Below, piece after piece: positions 1-6,903 of a DNA stretch of 11,947 bases. Each line of letters begins with the position of its first letter. The first letter of the stretch is position 1. The position numbers and the translations under genes are program-made. Source of the DNA: an uncultured Bacteroidota bacterium (GTDB lineage: Bacteria > Bacteroidota > Bacteroidia > Chitinophagales > Chitinophagaceae); the NCBI GenBank assembly GCA_903905685.1, contig CAIVHI010000291.1:1-11947 (forward strand), in the 5' to 3' direction. The notes beneath the pieces were generated by a model, which was given only the letters and a program-made list of their open reading frames with translations, searched no databases and was not told where the DNA came from.

Positions 1-2700
1 GCCAATGCCACCATCACGGGTACCGGTGTGGCCTCAGGGGTTACTTCGGGGGTGGACACCATCGTGTATACCTTCACTAATGCGTGCGGCACCATCTCTT
101 CCTCTAAGACCGTTACCGTTTCAGGACTTCCGGCCTCGGGACCGGTTGTTGGAACGGATAGTGTATGTACCGGCACCACTACAACGTTTACCGATGCAGT
201 TGCGGGCGGTTTGTGGAGCGTCACCAATACCCACGCTTCGGTAGGGGTAACTACGGGCATCGTTACCGGTGCCACCTCCGGCTGGGATACCTTGATTTAT
301 ACCGTTACCAATATTTGCGGTTCAACCCGCGATTCTTCGTTTGTCAACGTACTTACCGCTCCGGCCATGTTCCCTATCTCGGGTTCATCCATAGTATGTA
401 TCGGTTCGGTATTGAACTACACCGATGCATCGGTAGGCGGCACGTGGAGCATGACCAATGGCAATGCCACCATCACGACGTTTTTGGGAACCGGAGCCGT
501 TACGGGAATCAGTCTGGGGCTGGATACCATATTATACTCGGTAACCAATGCCTGCGGAACCACATCTACCAGTAAGGCCATCACCATCAATCCATACCCC
601 GTTGCCGGCGTAATATCGGGTCCTGCATTTGTGTGCCAAGGAGCCAACATCACGCTTTCAGAAACCATGTCGGGCGGCGTTTGGAGCAGTTTGAATACAG
701 CCGTTGCCACAGTCGCAGGTGCCACGGGCATTGTAACCGGCGTTGCTGCGGGTACAGATACCGTATCCTATACCATAACGGGTGCCTGCGGGATAGTAGG
801 CACTTGGACAGAGGTAGTTGTAAATCCGCTCCCGGATACGGGGTCTATTGCCGGCACCTCATCCCTTTGCATCGGTTCAACGGTGCTGCTCACCGAATCA
901 GTATCGGGTGGTACATGGAGCGGCGGCGCGCCCCATGCTTCGGTGTCTGTAGCCGGCTTGGTTACCGGTTTGTCTAAAGGCATCGGCACCATCTCTTATG
1001 GTGTTACCAATAGTTGCGGTACCCTCTATGCCACCTTCCCCGTCACTATTGACACCTTCCCCGTTGCCGGGGCCATCAGTTGGACCGATGGTGTTTGTGT
1101 TGGCTCGGCGGTGACTTTGATAGATACCGTTCCCGGTGGCCTTTGGACTGCCTCCAACGCTACGGCGGCGGTAATTGCTCCCGGCGTCATTCAAGGCATT
1201 ACCCCTGGGGTAGATACCATATTCTACACCGTTACCAACACTTGCGGCACGGCACAAGCCATCAAGATACTCCCGGTGAATGCCGTGCCGGTTGTGGCCG
1301 GCATTACCGGTGCCGATACCATCTGCATAGGTAGCTCCGAAATATTGGGAGACGCCACCTCTTCGGGCGTTTGGGCGAGCAGCAACGCTTCTATTGCCAC
1401 CGTCGACATTTCCTCGGGCCTCACCCATGGCATTGCCGCAGGCAATGTAACCATCACCTATACGGTCACCAACAGCTTGGGGTGCCCAACATCGGTCACG
1501 TTCGCGCTGGCCGTTGAGGCTGCACCGGTCATGGCACCCATAACGGGAACGCCGCATGAGTGCGTGGGCGGGTCGTCCACCTTGGCCGATGCTACGGCCG
1601 GCGGCACTTGGTCCTCAAACAATACGGCCATAGCCACCGTCGATGCGACAGGCGTTGTCTCGGGCGTATCGGCAGGCACTGCCATCATTACCTATTCCAT
1701 CAACTCGGTTTGCGGCACTTCATTCGTAACCGCGAAAGATACCGTTTATGCCAATCCTACTGTTGCTGCCATTACAGGCTCAGCTCAAGAATGTTTGGGT
1801 GGCACTGCCACACTCGCCGATGCAACGTCGGGTGGGGTGTGGTCATCTGCTAACGTTGCAACGGCAACGGTTGCTGCAGGAGTTGTGACAGGCATCGCTG
1901 CGGGCAACGTAACCGTAAGCTATACCGTGACGGGTGCGGGTGGTTGTGCCACATCAGCATCGGTTGTCAACACAGTGAACCCGCTGCCCGTTGTGGCTGG
2001 CATCACCGGTGCTGCCGATGAATGTGTGGGCGGAACGGCCATGCTGGCAGATGCAACCGGCTCGGGCACTTGGACTTCGAGCAATGTGGCCGTTGCAACC
2101 ATAACGTCCTCAGGCATCGTCACCGGCGTTTCGGCCGGCCTCGCAGTCATTTCCTACGGTGTTACCGATGGTGCGGGCTGCACGGGTTATGCCCTGGTTA
2201 CCGACACGGTTAATACCCTGCCCACTGCAACCGCCATCACCGGCTCGCGTTCGGTGTGCGACGGCGGTACACGCATCCTTGCGGACGCAACCCTTTGGGG
2301 CACTTGGAGTTCGTCTAACACCGGTATTGTTACCGTTAATGCAACCACCGGTACCCTAACCGGCATAAGCACGGGTTCGGCCATTATCTCCTACAGCGTC
2401 ACCAATGCCTGCGGGTCAGTCACCGACACCGCAATGGTTACAGTAATTTCCGGCCCGACGGTTGCCCCCATTACGGGCGCAACTATGGAGATTTGCGCAG
2501 GCGGCTCCACTAATTTGACCGATGCCACCACAGGCGGCGTTTGGACGAGCCTGAACACATCGGTAGCTTCGGTCACTTCCACAACAGGATGGGTGACCGG
2601 TATTGTTGCCGGCACCGATACCATTATGTATACAGTGACCGATGCAGCGGGCTGTGCTACAACTGTTGACTACGTCATCACATTCGGCACCTATCTCGGC
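1..2700 (+). repeat. Tandem Ig-like (BIG2-like) protein repeats, period about 231-237 nt
   Basis: One partial and eleven full coding repeats. Taking the codon before the first conserved Cys (xC-x-G) as the mark, repeats begin at 163, 394, 631, 865, 1093, 1321, 1558, 1789, 2020, 2254 and 2491; a divergent domain starts its own Cys motif at 2731. The core pattern is xCxG, then DAxxGGxWSSxN, ATV, TGxVTG, AGxxxIxYxVT and a second Cys. Each repeat has exactly two Cys, one near each end, suggesting one intradomain disulfide. The second Cys sits either in an NxCG ending (repeats 0-5, 7, 10) or in a GCxx ending (repeats 6, 8, 9, 11). Copies are clearly diverged at the DNA level, so this is an old array rather than a fresh slippage product. 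Assignment to the BIG2-like fold is by pattern only. Confidence 0.85.
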
Positions 2701-3390
2701 TCGGGCTCCATCGCTCCGGCCGGTGCAACGTTGTGCGGAGGTAGTCCGGTAAACCTGTCGGTGGTCACATCTGCAGGTGGCCTCACCTACCAGTGGCTGC
2801 TCAATGGCAACGCTCTTGCAGGTGCCACCAACTATAACTATACCGCCGATTCCGCAGGCACCTACAGTGCAGTACTTAGCAACGGCACGTGTGAGGAAAC
2901 GGTTGCAGGTGCCATTGTTTCCAATCCACCTACACCCTCAATCACGTTCACCGCACCCAACATCCTCTCCACAGGGCTTTTTGCCGGATACCAATGGTAT
3001 TTGAATGGGGTTGCCATACCCGGCGCCACCAACGCCACCTATTTGGCCGCCGCGCCCGGCAACTATACGGTGGTGGTCGCCGACGGCAACGGTTGTGTGG
3101 CAACCTCTCCTGCCGACTCGGTTAGAGGTGGGGGTTCGGGCACCGGCGTTGCTGCAAGCCCGCGCCAAGCAACCATCCACGTTTATCCCAATCCGGCCAC
3201 GACCGAGCTGTACATAGATGCAGTAGGTGCCACCAAGGTTGAGGTAAGGTGTGCCGACGGCCGCAAAGTAATGGACGCCGCCTATACCAAAACCCTCGAT
3301 ATATCTAACCTTTCCGACGGTATGTATATGCTGGTGCTTTATGATGCCGATGGCCAGATGATGACGCAGACTAAGTTTGTAAAGCAATAG
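1..3390 (+). CDS. Large T9SS-secreted Ig-like repeat surface protein (5' partial)
   Basis: The reading frame is open from base 1 and the first codons (ANATITG) already belong to a repeat, so the gene starts upstream; the GTG at 28 is not a real start. The window holds 1129 residues ending in TAG. In order these are part of one Ig-like repeat, eleven complete repeats of about 76-79 residues, two different Ig/PKD-like domains with a YQW-LNG core (about residues 905-1040), a Gly-rich linker (RGGGSGTG) and a T9SS type A sorting domain. No enzymatic motif is visible. The likely role is an adhesin or cell-surface structural protein exported across the outer membrane by the type IX system and then anchored or released. 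That role is inferred from architecture; the N-terminal part, which may carry the functional domain, lies outside the window. A strong terminator follows the stop. Confidence 0.9.
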   Translation, partial: ANATITGTGVASGVTSGVDTIVYTFTNACGTISSSKTVTVSGLPASGPVVGTDSVCTGTTTTFTDAVAGGLWSVTNTHASVGVTTGIVTGATSGWDTLIYTVTNICGSTRDSSFVNVLTAPAMFPISGSSIVCIGSVLNYTDASVGGTWSMTNGNATITTFLGTGAVTGISLGLDTILYSVTNACGTTSTSKAITINPYPVAGVISGPAFVCQGANITLSETMSGGVWSSLNTAVATVAGATGIVTGVAAGTDTVSYTITGACGIVGTWTEVVVNPLPDTGSIAGTSSLCIGSTVLLTESVSGGTWSGGAPHASVSVAGLVTGLSKGIGTISYGVTNSCGTLYATFPVTIDTFPVAGAISWTDGVCVGSAVTLIDTVPGGLWTASNATAAVIAPGVIQGITPGVDTIFYTVTNTCGTAQAIKILPVNAVPVVAGITGADTICIGSSEILGDATSSGVWASSNASIATVDISSGLTHGIAAGNVTITYTVTNSLGCPTSVTFALAVEAAPVMAPITGTPHECVGGSSTLADATAGGTWSSNNTAIATVDATGVVSGVSAGTAIITYSINSVCGTSFVTAKDTVYANPTVAAITGSAQECLGGTATLADATSGGVWSSANVATATVAAGVVTGIAAGNVTVSYTVTGAGGCATSASVVNTVNPLPVVAGITGAADECVGGTAMLADATGSGTWTSSNVAVATITSSGIVTGVSAGLAVISYGVTDGAGCTGYALVTDTVNTLPTATAITGSRSVCDGGTRILADATLWGTWSSSNTGIVTVNATTGTLTGISTGSAIISYSVTNACGSVTDTAMVTVISGPTVAPITGATMEICAGGSTNLTDATTGGVWTSLNTSVASVTSTTGWVTGIVAGTDTIMYTVTDAAGCATTVDYVITFGTYLGSGSIAPAGATLCGGSPVNLSVVTSAGGLTYQWLLNGNALAGATNYNYTADSAGTYSAVLSNGTCEETVAGAIVSNPPTPSITFTAPNILSTGLFAGYQWYLNGVAIPGATNATYLAAAPGNYTVVVADGNGCVATSPADSVRGGGSGTGVAASPRQATIHVYPNPATTELYIDAVGATKVEVRCADGRKVMDAAYTKTLDISNLSDGMYMLVLYDADGQMMTQTKFVKQ
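3172..3387 (+). other. T9SS type A C-terminal sorting domain
   Basis: The last 72 residues of the large protein read as a type IX secretion signal: HVYPNPATTELYID, a central strand with DGRKVMDA, then ISNLSDGMYMLVLYD and a basic end TKFVKQ. The YPNP motif (3184-3195), the LxDG-MYxL strand and the short Lys-containing tail are standard for this family, which directs cargo through the outer-membrane Sov (SprA) translocon and is usually cleaved by PorU. The domain places the mature protein on the cell surface or in the medium. Confidence 0.93.
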
Positions 3391-3410
3391 TTGCCTGCAT
3401 AGTATAAGTG

Positions 3411-3460
3411 ACCGCCGATGCTTGGGGAGTTTCTCCCGGCATCGGCGGTTGTGTTTTGTT
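3411..3460 (+). terminator. Intrinsic terminator after the Ig-repeat gene
   Basis: A perfect 11-bp stem pairs 3411-3421 (ACCGCCGATGC) with 3439-3449 (GCATCGGCGGT). The loop contains a second 5-bp helix, GGGAG (3425-3429) with CTCCC (3433-3437), so the whole folds as a long GC-rich hairpin. A T-rich stretch, TGTGTTTTGTT, follows from 3450. It begins 20 nt after the TAG stop and would isolate this gene from the cytochrome gene downstream. Confidence 0.88.
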
Positions 3461-3692
3461 GGGGCTAATCGGCTCCTGCTGTTTTTTACAACGCTCGCTG
3501 TTGTGGGCCGTATAATCGTATGCGTCGAAATATTTCATTTGCCCTTTGTTTTGGTCAATATTATGGCAATAATATAGCTTGCAATGCATGGCGAAAAGTG
3601 CAGCCCTAATAGAATTCCTTGTTGTACAAATAGCAGTGATGGACAAAACTAATGGTCGTTTTGGGTGCTTTTGTCAACAATGATTCAGCATG

Positions 3693-3709
3693 AAAATCAG
3701 GCTGATTTT
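3693..3709. promoter_or_regulatory. Palindrome, candidate operator for the cytochrome gene
   Basis: AAAATCAG-G-CTGATTTT is a perfect 8+1+8 inverted repeat centred at 3701. It ends 15 nt before the proposed -7 element and so covers the -33 region, a usual place for a dimeric regulator to act. The one-base centre and absence of a terminal T-run before the gene argue against a terminator. The regulator is unknown; a CRP/FNR-type or other dimeric protein is possible but unproven. Confidence 0.4.
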
Positions 3710-3724
3710 TGCTACCTGTACCCC

Positions 3725-3732
3725 TAACTTTA
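3725..3732 (+). promoter_or_regulatory. Bacteroidetes -7 element (TAACTTTA) of the cytochrome gene
   Basis: TAACTTTA matches TAnnTTTR, close to the Bacteroidetes sigma-ABfr -7 consensus TAnnTTTG. It ends 10 nt before the ATG at 3743, implying a very short leader. A TTTG lies at 3708-3711, but its 13-nt spacing is shorter than the usual roughly 20 nt, so the -33 part is weak. Confidence 0.4.
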
Positions 3733-3742
3733 CCAAAATATC

Positions 3743-4231
3743 ATGAAAATGTTGAAGTTCCTTATTCCCGTGGCCGTAATGTGCGTGGTGGGTTGCAGTA
3801 ATGGCGGAGGTACTGCACGTATGGACCGCTTGGAGAAGGCCAACGACAGCCTAACCATGCAAGTGGCGGCACTGCGCCCGGGATTGGGCGAGTATATGCT
3901 TTCCATACAGATACACCACAACAAATTGTGGTTTGCAGGCGCGAATGGGGGATGGGAATTGGCAGCATTTGAATTGGACGAAATCAAGGAGCAGCTTGAA
4001 AAGATACCCCAAGTGTGTGGCAACCGCCCCGAGGTCAAACAATTGTCGATGGTGGATGCCCCGTTGGCAAAGGTCGATAGTGCCATTGCCCATCGCGATA
4101 CGGCCAAATTCAGACAAGCTTTCCTGCTGCTTACCCATACCTGCAATGCCTGCCATGAAGCCGTGCATTTCGGTTTCAACAAAATCAAGGTACCCGCCGA
4201 TCCGATGTTCAGCAATCAGGAATGGAAGTAG
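3743..4231 (+). CDS. Lipoprotein c-type cytochrome (single CxxCH, cytochrome c'-like)
   Basis: A 162-residue protein with a lipoprotein signal: Met-Lys start, hydrophobic stretch, lipobox VVGC with Cys18 as the lipidated residue. Residues 27-45 look like a short coiled coil. The middle carries a HHNKLWFAGANGGWELAAFELDEIKE block (split here: HHNKLWF at 58-64, then WELAAFELDEI), which I recognise from small mono-heme cytochromes of Proteobacteria and Bacteroidetes. Heme attachment is at C134-N-A-C137-H138 near the C-terminus, as in the helical cytochrome c' class, and is followed by the FGFNKI and SNQ tail seen in that group. It should be an envelope electron carrier or heme sensor; its redox partner is not visible. 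ATG at 3743 gives a clean signal peptide. The 3' end overlaps the opposite-strand glycosyltransferase gene. Confidence 0.88.
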   Translation: MKMLKFLIPVAVMCVVGCSNGGGTARMDRLEKANDSLTMQVAALRPGLGEYMLSIQIHHNKLWFAGANGGWELAAFELDEIKEQLEKIPQVCGNRPEVKQLSMVDAPLAKVDSAIAHRDTAKFRQAFLLLTHTCNACHEAVHFGFNKIKVPADPMFSNQEWK

Positions 4232-5450
4232 GGTAGGGCGAGGCGGTTTGATTTAGCCGATAGTAGAGGTATCCCCCATAGGCGATGGTCAATGAATACC
4301 ATAACGCAATGATGACCGAAGCATACAGCAGCTTGAAATGCGCCCAAGGCAGGTAGCCGTCGGGGAAGGAAAAACACTTGTCCAAGCTGAGAAGGTAGGG
4401 TAAGGAGGCAATGGCATAGAGCCAATAATTGCGCGAAACCACCCCATAAAAGAAAAAGCATATCAGTACCGGGTGGGCATAGCGCTCGTGCATCTCGGAA
4501 TTGAAATAGAAAAAGGAAAGGCACACCATTCCCGCACCGAGAAACAACACTTTTTGCAAATGGACGTCAACTACTTTGCCAGCCACCTTGTACCTGTACA
4601 CCATTTTTGCCGCCGGCCACAAGACCAGTATCGCCGCTAACCCGAACATCAGCAATCCACAAGTGCGGTAGCTGAACAGGAAAAAAACGTTGGCATCGTT
4701 GACGAAGTAGGGATTTTGGCGCGACAACAAATACCAGATATTGAATGCCGAAATGGACAGGTTGTGGTACAACCCAACCGAGTTGCCGGCGTGCGCCAGC
4801 AACTTTGCCACGCCCCCTGTGCCGTAAAACGGTATCAGCAGTATGGCCTGTGTGGCAATGGATGCCCAAGCATAACTTAAAACGTGCTTGAAATTGCGCG
4901 TCCCAAAGTAGGTTGCCAGCAAGATAACCGGCAGAAAAACAATGGCTTGCGCCTTTGTATTCAATGCCAGTACATAGAGCACCCAACCCCAACCGGGCTT
5001 AAAAGGGATAAGCACTACTGCCAAAAAAGCCAAATTGGCATACATACTGTCTATCTGCCCCCAAATCATCGAGTTGAATACGTAGGCAATGTTCAGCAAT
5101 AAGTAGGCGTAGGGAATCTTGAACGGCAACCAACGCTGCCGAAAACAGCAAAGCACTACAACGGGTAGGAAGTCGAAACAGACAAACAGTATCTTGATAC
5201 AGTAAATATGGTCGGCAATCGCCTTTTCGGAGCCTTGCAACAGGTCGTAAAACCACAAGCCGTAAAGGTAAACGGGGAAATAATTGATATCGGTATCATA
5301 GGCATGGGCCAACCCTACTCGGTGGATGGTGAGTGCCCACTCCTTCCAAAAATTCATGTCATACTCCATCGATACCCGTGGCAGCAAGTAGAGGAACAAC
5401 AGGAAAATGAGCGCTATTTCGATGCGCGCCTTCTTGAGGTAATGCTCCAT
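4209..5450 (-). CDS. Gpi18-like GT-C membrane glycosyltransferase
   Basis: A polytopic membrane protein of 413 residues if started at the ATG at 5450 (MEHYLKKARIEIAL, basic residues then the first membrane segment). Diagnostic motifs are an early acidic loop YDMNFWKEW (D31), INYFPVYLY (about 56-63), WGQIDS (140-145) and SEMHERYAHP (318-327). WGQxDS and HERY are hallmarks of the Gpi18-related mannosyltransferase group (COG5542), GT-C enzymes that use polyprenyl-phosphate sugars on the outer face of the inner membrane. Donor and acceptor cannot be read from sequence. The frame stays open to 5564, but the extra 38 residues lack family character. The stop TGA lies inside the cytochrome gene on the other strand, with no terminator between them. 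It is transcribed divergently from ribBA. Confidence 0.85.
   Translation of the reverse strand: MEHYLKKARIEIALIFLLFLYLLPRVSMEYDMNFWKEWALTIHRVGLAHAYDTDINYFPVYLYGLWFYDLLQGSEKAIADHIYCIKILFVCFDFLPVVVLCCFRQRWLPFKIPYAYLLLNIAYVFNSMIWGQIDSMYANLAFLAVVLIPFKPGWGWVLYVLALNTKAQAIVFLPVILLATYFGTRNFKHVLSYAWASIATQAILLIPFYGTGGVAKLLAHAGNSVGLYHNLSISAFNIWYLLSRQNPYFVNDANVFFLFSYRTCGLLMFGLAAILVLWPAAKMVYRYKVAGKVVDVHLQKVLFLGAGMVCLSFFYFNSEMHERYAHPVLICFFFYGVVSRNYWLYAIASLPYLLSLDKCFSFPDGYLPWAHFKLLYASVIIALWYSLTIAYGGYLYYRLNQTASPYPTSIPDC
4231..4238 (+). repeat. GGGTAGGG octamer, one of four same-strand copies
   Basis: Exact GGGTAGGG occurs on the plus strand at 4231-4238, 6555-6562, 9263-9270 and 11790-11797; I found no CCCTACCC on that strand. 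The copies lie in the overlap end of the cytochrome gene, in ribBA (sense), and antisense within the ArnT-like and LptF/G genes, so orientation follows the chromosome strand and not the genes. The motif fits the E. coli KOPS pattern GGGNAGGG used to steer FtsK. The assignment here is inference. Confidence 0.35.
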
Positions 5451-5458
5451 TCTGGAAA

Positions 5459-5466
5459 TAAAGATA
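5459..5466 (-). promoter_or_regulatory. Possible -7 element for the Gpi18-like gene
   Basis: On the minus strand this reads TATCTTTA, fitting TAnnTTTR, and it ends 8 nt before the ATG at 5450. No good -33 element is seen upstream. If used, the transcript would have almost no leader; it would also exclude the longer start at 5564. Confidence 0.25.
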
Positions 5467-5637
5467 GCGGAAACCCATGATTTTGGAATAATCTTTGGCA
5501 TTAGGTCGACTCCAAGTAAGTGGACGTATCCAAAAACGGCAATATCCAAAAGGCTGCAATGCACATGGCATCATTCGAAAAACCGATAATTCCCGATTGT
5601 AGAAACGTCTGAATTCCAATTTGCCCTGCAAAAAAAC

Positions 5638-5645
5638 TACCTTTG
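5638..5645 (+). promoter_or_regulatory. Bacteroidetes -7 element (TACCTTTG) of ribBA
   Basis: TACCTTTG is an exact match to TAnnTTTG and ends 25 nt before the ribBA ATG. A TTTG at 5620-5623 is 14 nt upstream, shorter than the usual -33 spacing. No FMN riboswitch is visible in the 220-nt divergent region. Confidence 0.5.
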
Positions 5646-5670
5646 CCCAATATCTATTTGGATTTAATTT

Positions 5671-6876
5671 ATGCTTGATACAGTAGAATCGGCCTTGGAA
5701 GACCTGAAAAAGGGCAAGTTGCTGATAGTAGTGGATGACGAATCGAGGGAGAATGAAGGGGATTTTGTGACTGCCGCCGGCAATGTTACCCCCGAAATCA
5801 TCAATTTTATGTCCAAGTACGGTAGGGGGCTCATCTGTGCTCCGCTCACCGAGGAGCGTTGCGATGCCTTACACCTCAACTTGATGGTGGAGAACAACAC
5901 AGTATTGCATCAAACACCATTCACGGTGTCGGTAGACCTTATCGGGAATGGCTGTACAACGGGTATCTCGGCTCAAGACCGCGCCAAAACCGTTCAGGCG
6001 CTCATAGACCCGGCCACAAAGCCTGCCGACCTCGGCAGGCCGGGCCACATCTTCCCACTCCGTGCCCGCTCCGAAGGCGTGCTGCGCCGGGCGGGCCACA
6101 CCGAGGCTACGGTAGATTTGGCCCGCATGGCGGGATTCGACCCTGCCGGCGTACTTGTGGAAATCATGAACGATGATGGTACGATGGCACGCTTGCCGCA
6201 ACTCTTGGAAATTGCCCAAAAATACGACCTCAAGATTATCTCGATTAAGGATCTCATTTCCTACCGCCTTCGTACCGAGACCATGATTAAGGAAGAGGTG
6301 CGGGTGGAAATGCCCACCAAGCACGGCGATTTTACGCTGGTAGCGTTCAAGCAGTCGTTCACGGGCGAGACGCACTTGGCACTAATAAAGGGCGAATGGA
6401 CCCCCGATGAACCTGTGCTGGTGCGCGTGCACAGCTCCTGCTTCACCGGCGACATCCTGCACTCCCTCCGCTGCGATTGCGGCGACCAACTGCAAAAAGC
6501 CATGGAAATGGTCGAAGCAGCCGGTAAGGGCGTAGTGCTCTACATGAATCAAGAGGGTAGGGGTATTGGCCTGATGAACAAGCTGAAAGCCTACAAATTG
6601 CAGGAAGAAGGCAAGGACACCGTGGAGGCCAACTTGGCCCTCGGCTTCAAAAACGACCAGCGCGACTACGGCATTGGCGCCCAAATACTGCGCCATCTCA
6701 ACGTCTCCAAAATCAGGCTGATGTCGAACAACCCGAAGAAGCGTGCGGGCTTGTTGGGTTATGGGCTGGAAATTGTAGAGAATGTGCCGATAGAGATAAA
6801 GGCCAATATCCACAACGAGTTTTACCTGCGCACCAAGCGCGATAAAATGGGACATGAAATCATGGGTTCCAAGTAG
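5671..6876 (+). CDS. ribBA: Bifunctional 3,4-dihydroxy-2-butanone-4-phosphate synthase / GTP cyclohydrolase II
   Basis: A 401-residue cytoplasmic fusion enzyme for the first committed steps of riboflavin synthesis. The N-terminal RibB half (about 1-200) converts ribulose 5-phosphate to the four-carbon precursor: the metal-binding acidic loop is RENEGD (E27, E29, D31) and the second site is RRAGHTEA (H143, E145). The C-terminal RibA half (about 205-401) opens GTP to the pyrimidine precursor: zinc ligands are C257, C268 and C270, with the 11- and 2-residue spacing of E. coli RibA; QEGRGIGL (294-301) and DYGIGAQIL (332-340) complete the active site. All key residues are present and the length is usual for the family. 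A -7 promoter element precedes it. The following glycosyltransferase starts 27 nt after the stop, so the two are probably cotranscribed although they have no obvious shared role. Confidence 0.97.
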   Translation: MLDTVESALEDLKKGKLLIVVDDESRENEGDFVTAAGNVTPEIINFMSKYGRGLICAPLTEERCDALHLNLMVENNTVLHQTPFTVSVDLIGNGCTTGISAQDRAKTVQALIDPATKPADLGRPGHIFPLRARSEGVLRRAGHTEATVDLARMAGFDPAGVLVEIMNDDGTMARLPQLLEIAQKYDLKIISIKDLISYRLRTETMIKEEVRVEMPTKHGDFTLVAFKQSFTGETHLALIKGEWTPDEPVLVRVHSSCFTGDILHSLRCDCGDQLQKAMEMVEAAGKGVVLYMNQEGRGIGLMNKLKAYKLQEEGKDTVEANLALGFKNDQRDYGIGAQILRHLNVSKIRLMSNNPKKRAGLLGYGLEIVENVPIEIKANIHNEFYLRTKRDKMGHEIMGSK

Positions 6877-6903
6877 ATTTGAATTGCACCAAAACCCTGC
6901 ACG

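Larger units (their letters stand above)
3391..3742. other. Intergenic region of 352 nt, no gene supported
   Basis: After the terminator, about 280 nt show no convincing coding signal and are more AT-rich than the flanking genes. A minus-strand open frame at 3371-3646 crosses the terminator and has unnatural composition, so it is not called. A weak AT hairpin lies at 3558-3575. The distal part holds a 17-nt palindrome (3693-3709) and a -7-type promoter element (3725-3732), both read here as control signals for the cytochrome gene. Confidence 0.6.

Noticed and set aside
898..1557. Minus-strand open frame of 219 codons within the Ig-repeat array
   Set aside because: It is a shadow created by the repetitive Gly/Thr/Ser-rich coding strand; low-complexity, basic product without recognisable features.
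3558..3575. AT-rich 7-bp hairpin in the intergenic region
   Set aside because: All but pure A/T pairing with a 4-nt loop; expected by chance in AT-rich spacer DNA.
3371..3646. Minus-strand open frame of 91 codons after the Ig-repeat gene
   Set aside because: It runs through the terminator hairpin and into the 3' end of the large gene, and its predicted protein has no domain or natural composition.
5451..5564. Longer N-terminus for the Gpi18-like gene (start at 5564 or 5501)
   Set aside because: The added residues show no family similarity and would cover the candidate -7 element; the ATG at 5450 gives a normal GT-C start.
5451..5670. FMN riboswitch upstream of ribBA
   Set aside because: None of the conserved RFN-element blocks can be seen and the space to the -7 promoter element leaves too short a leader.
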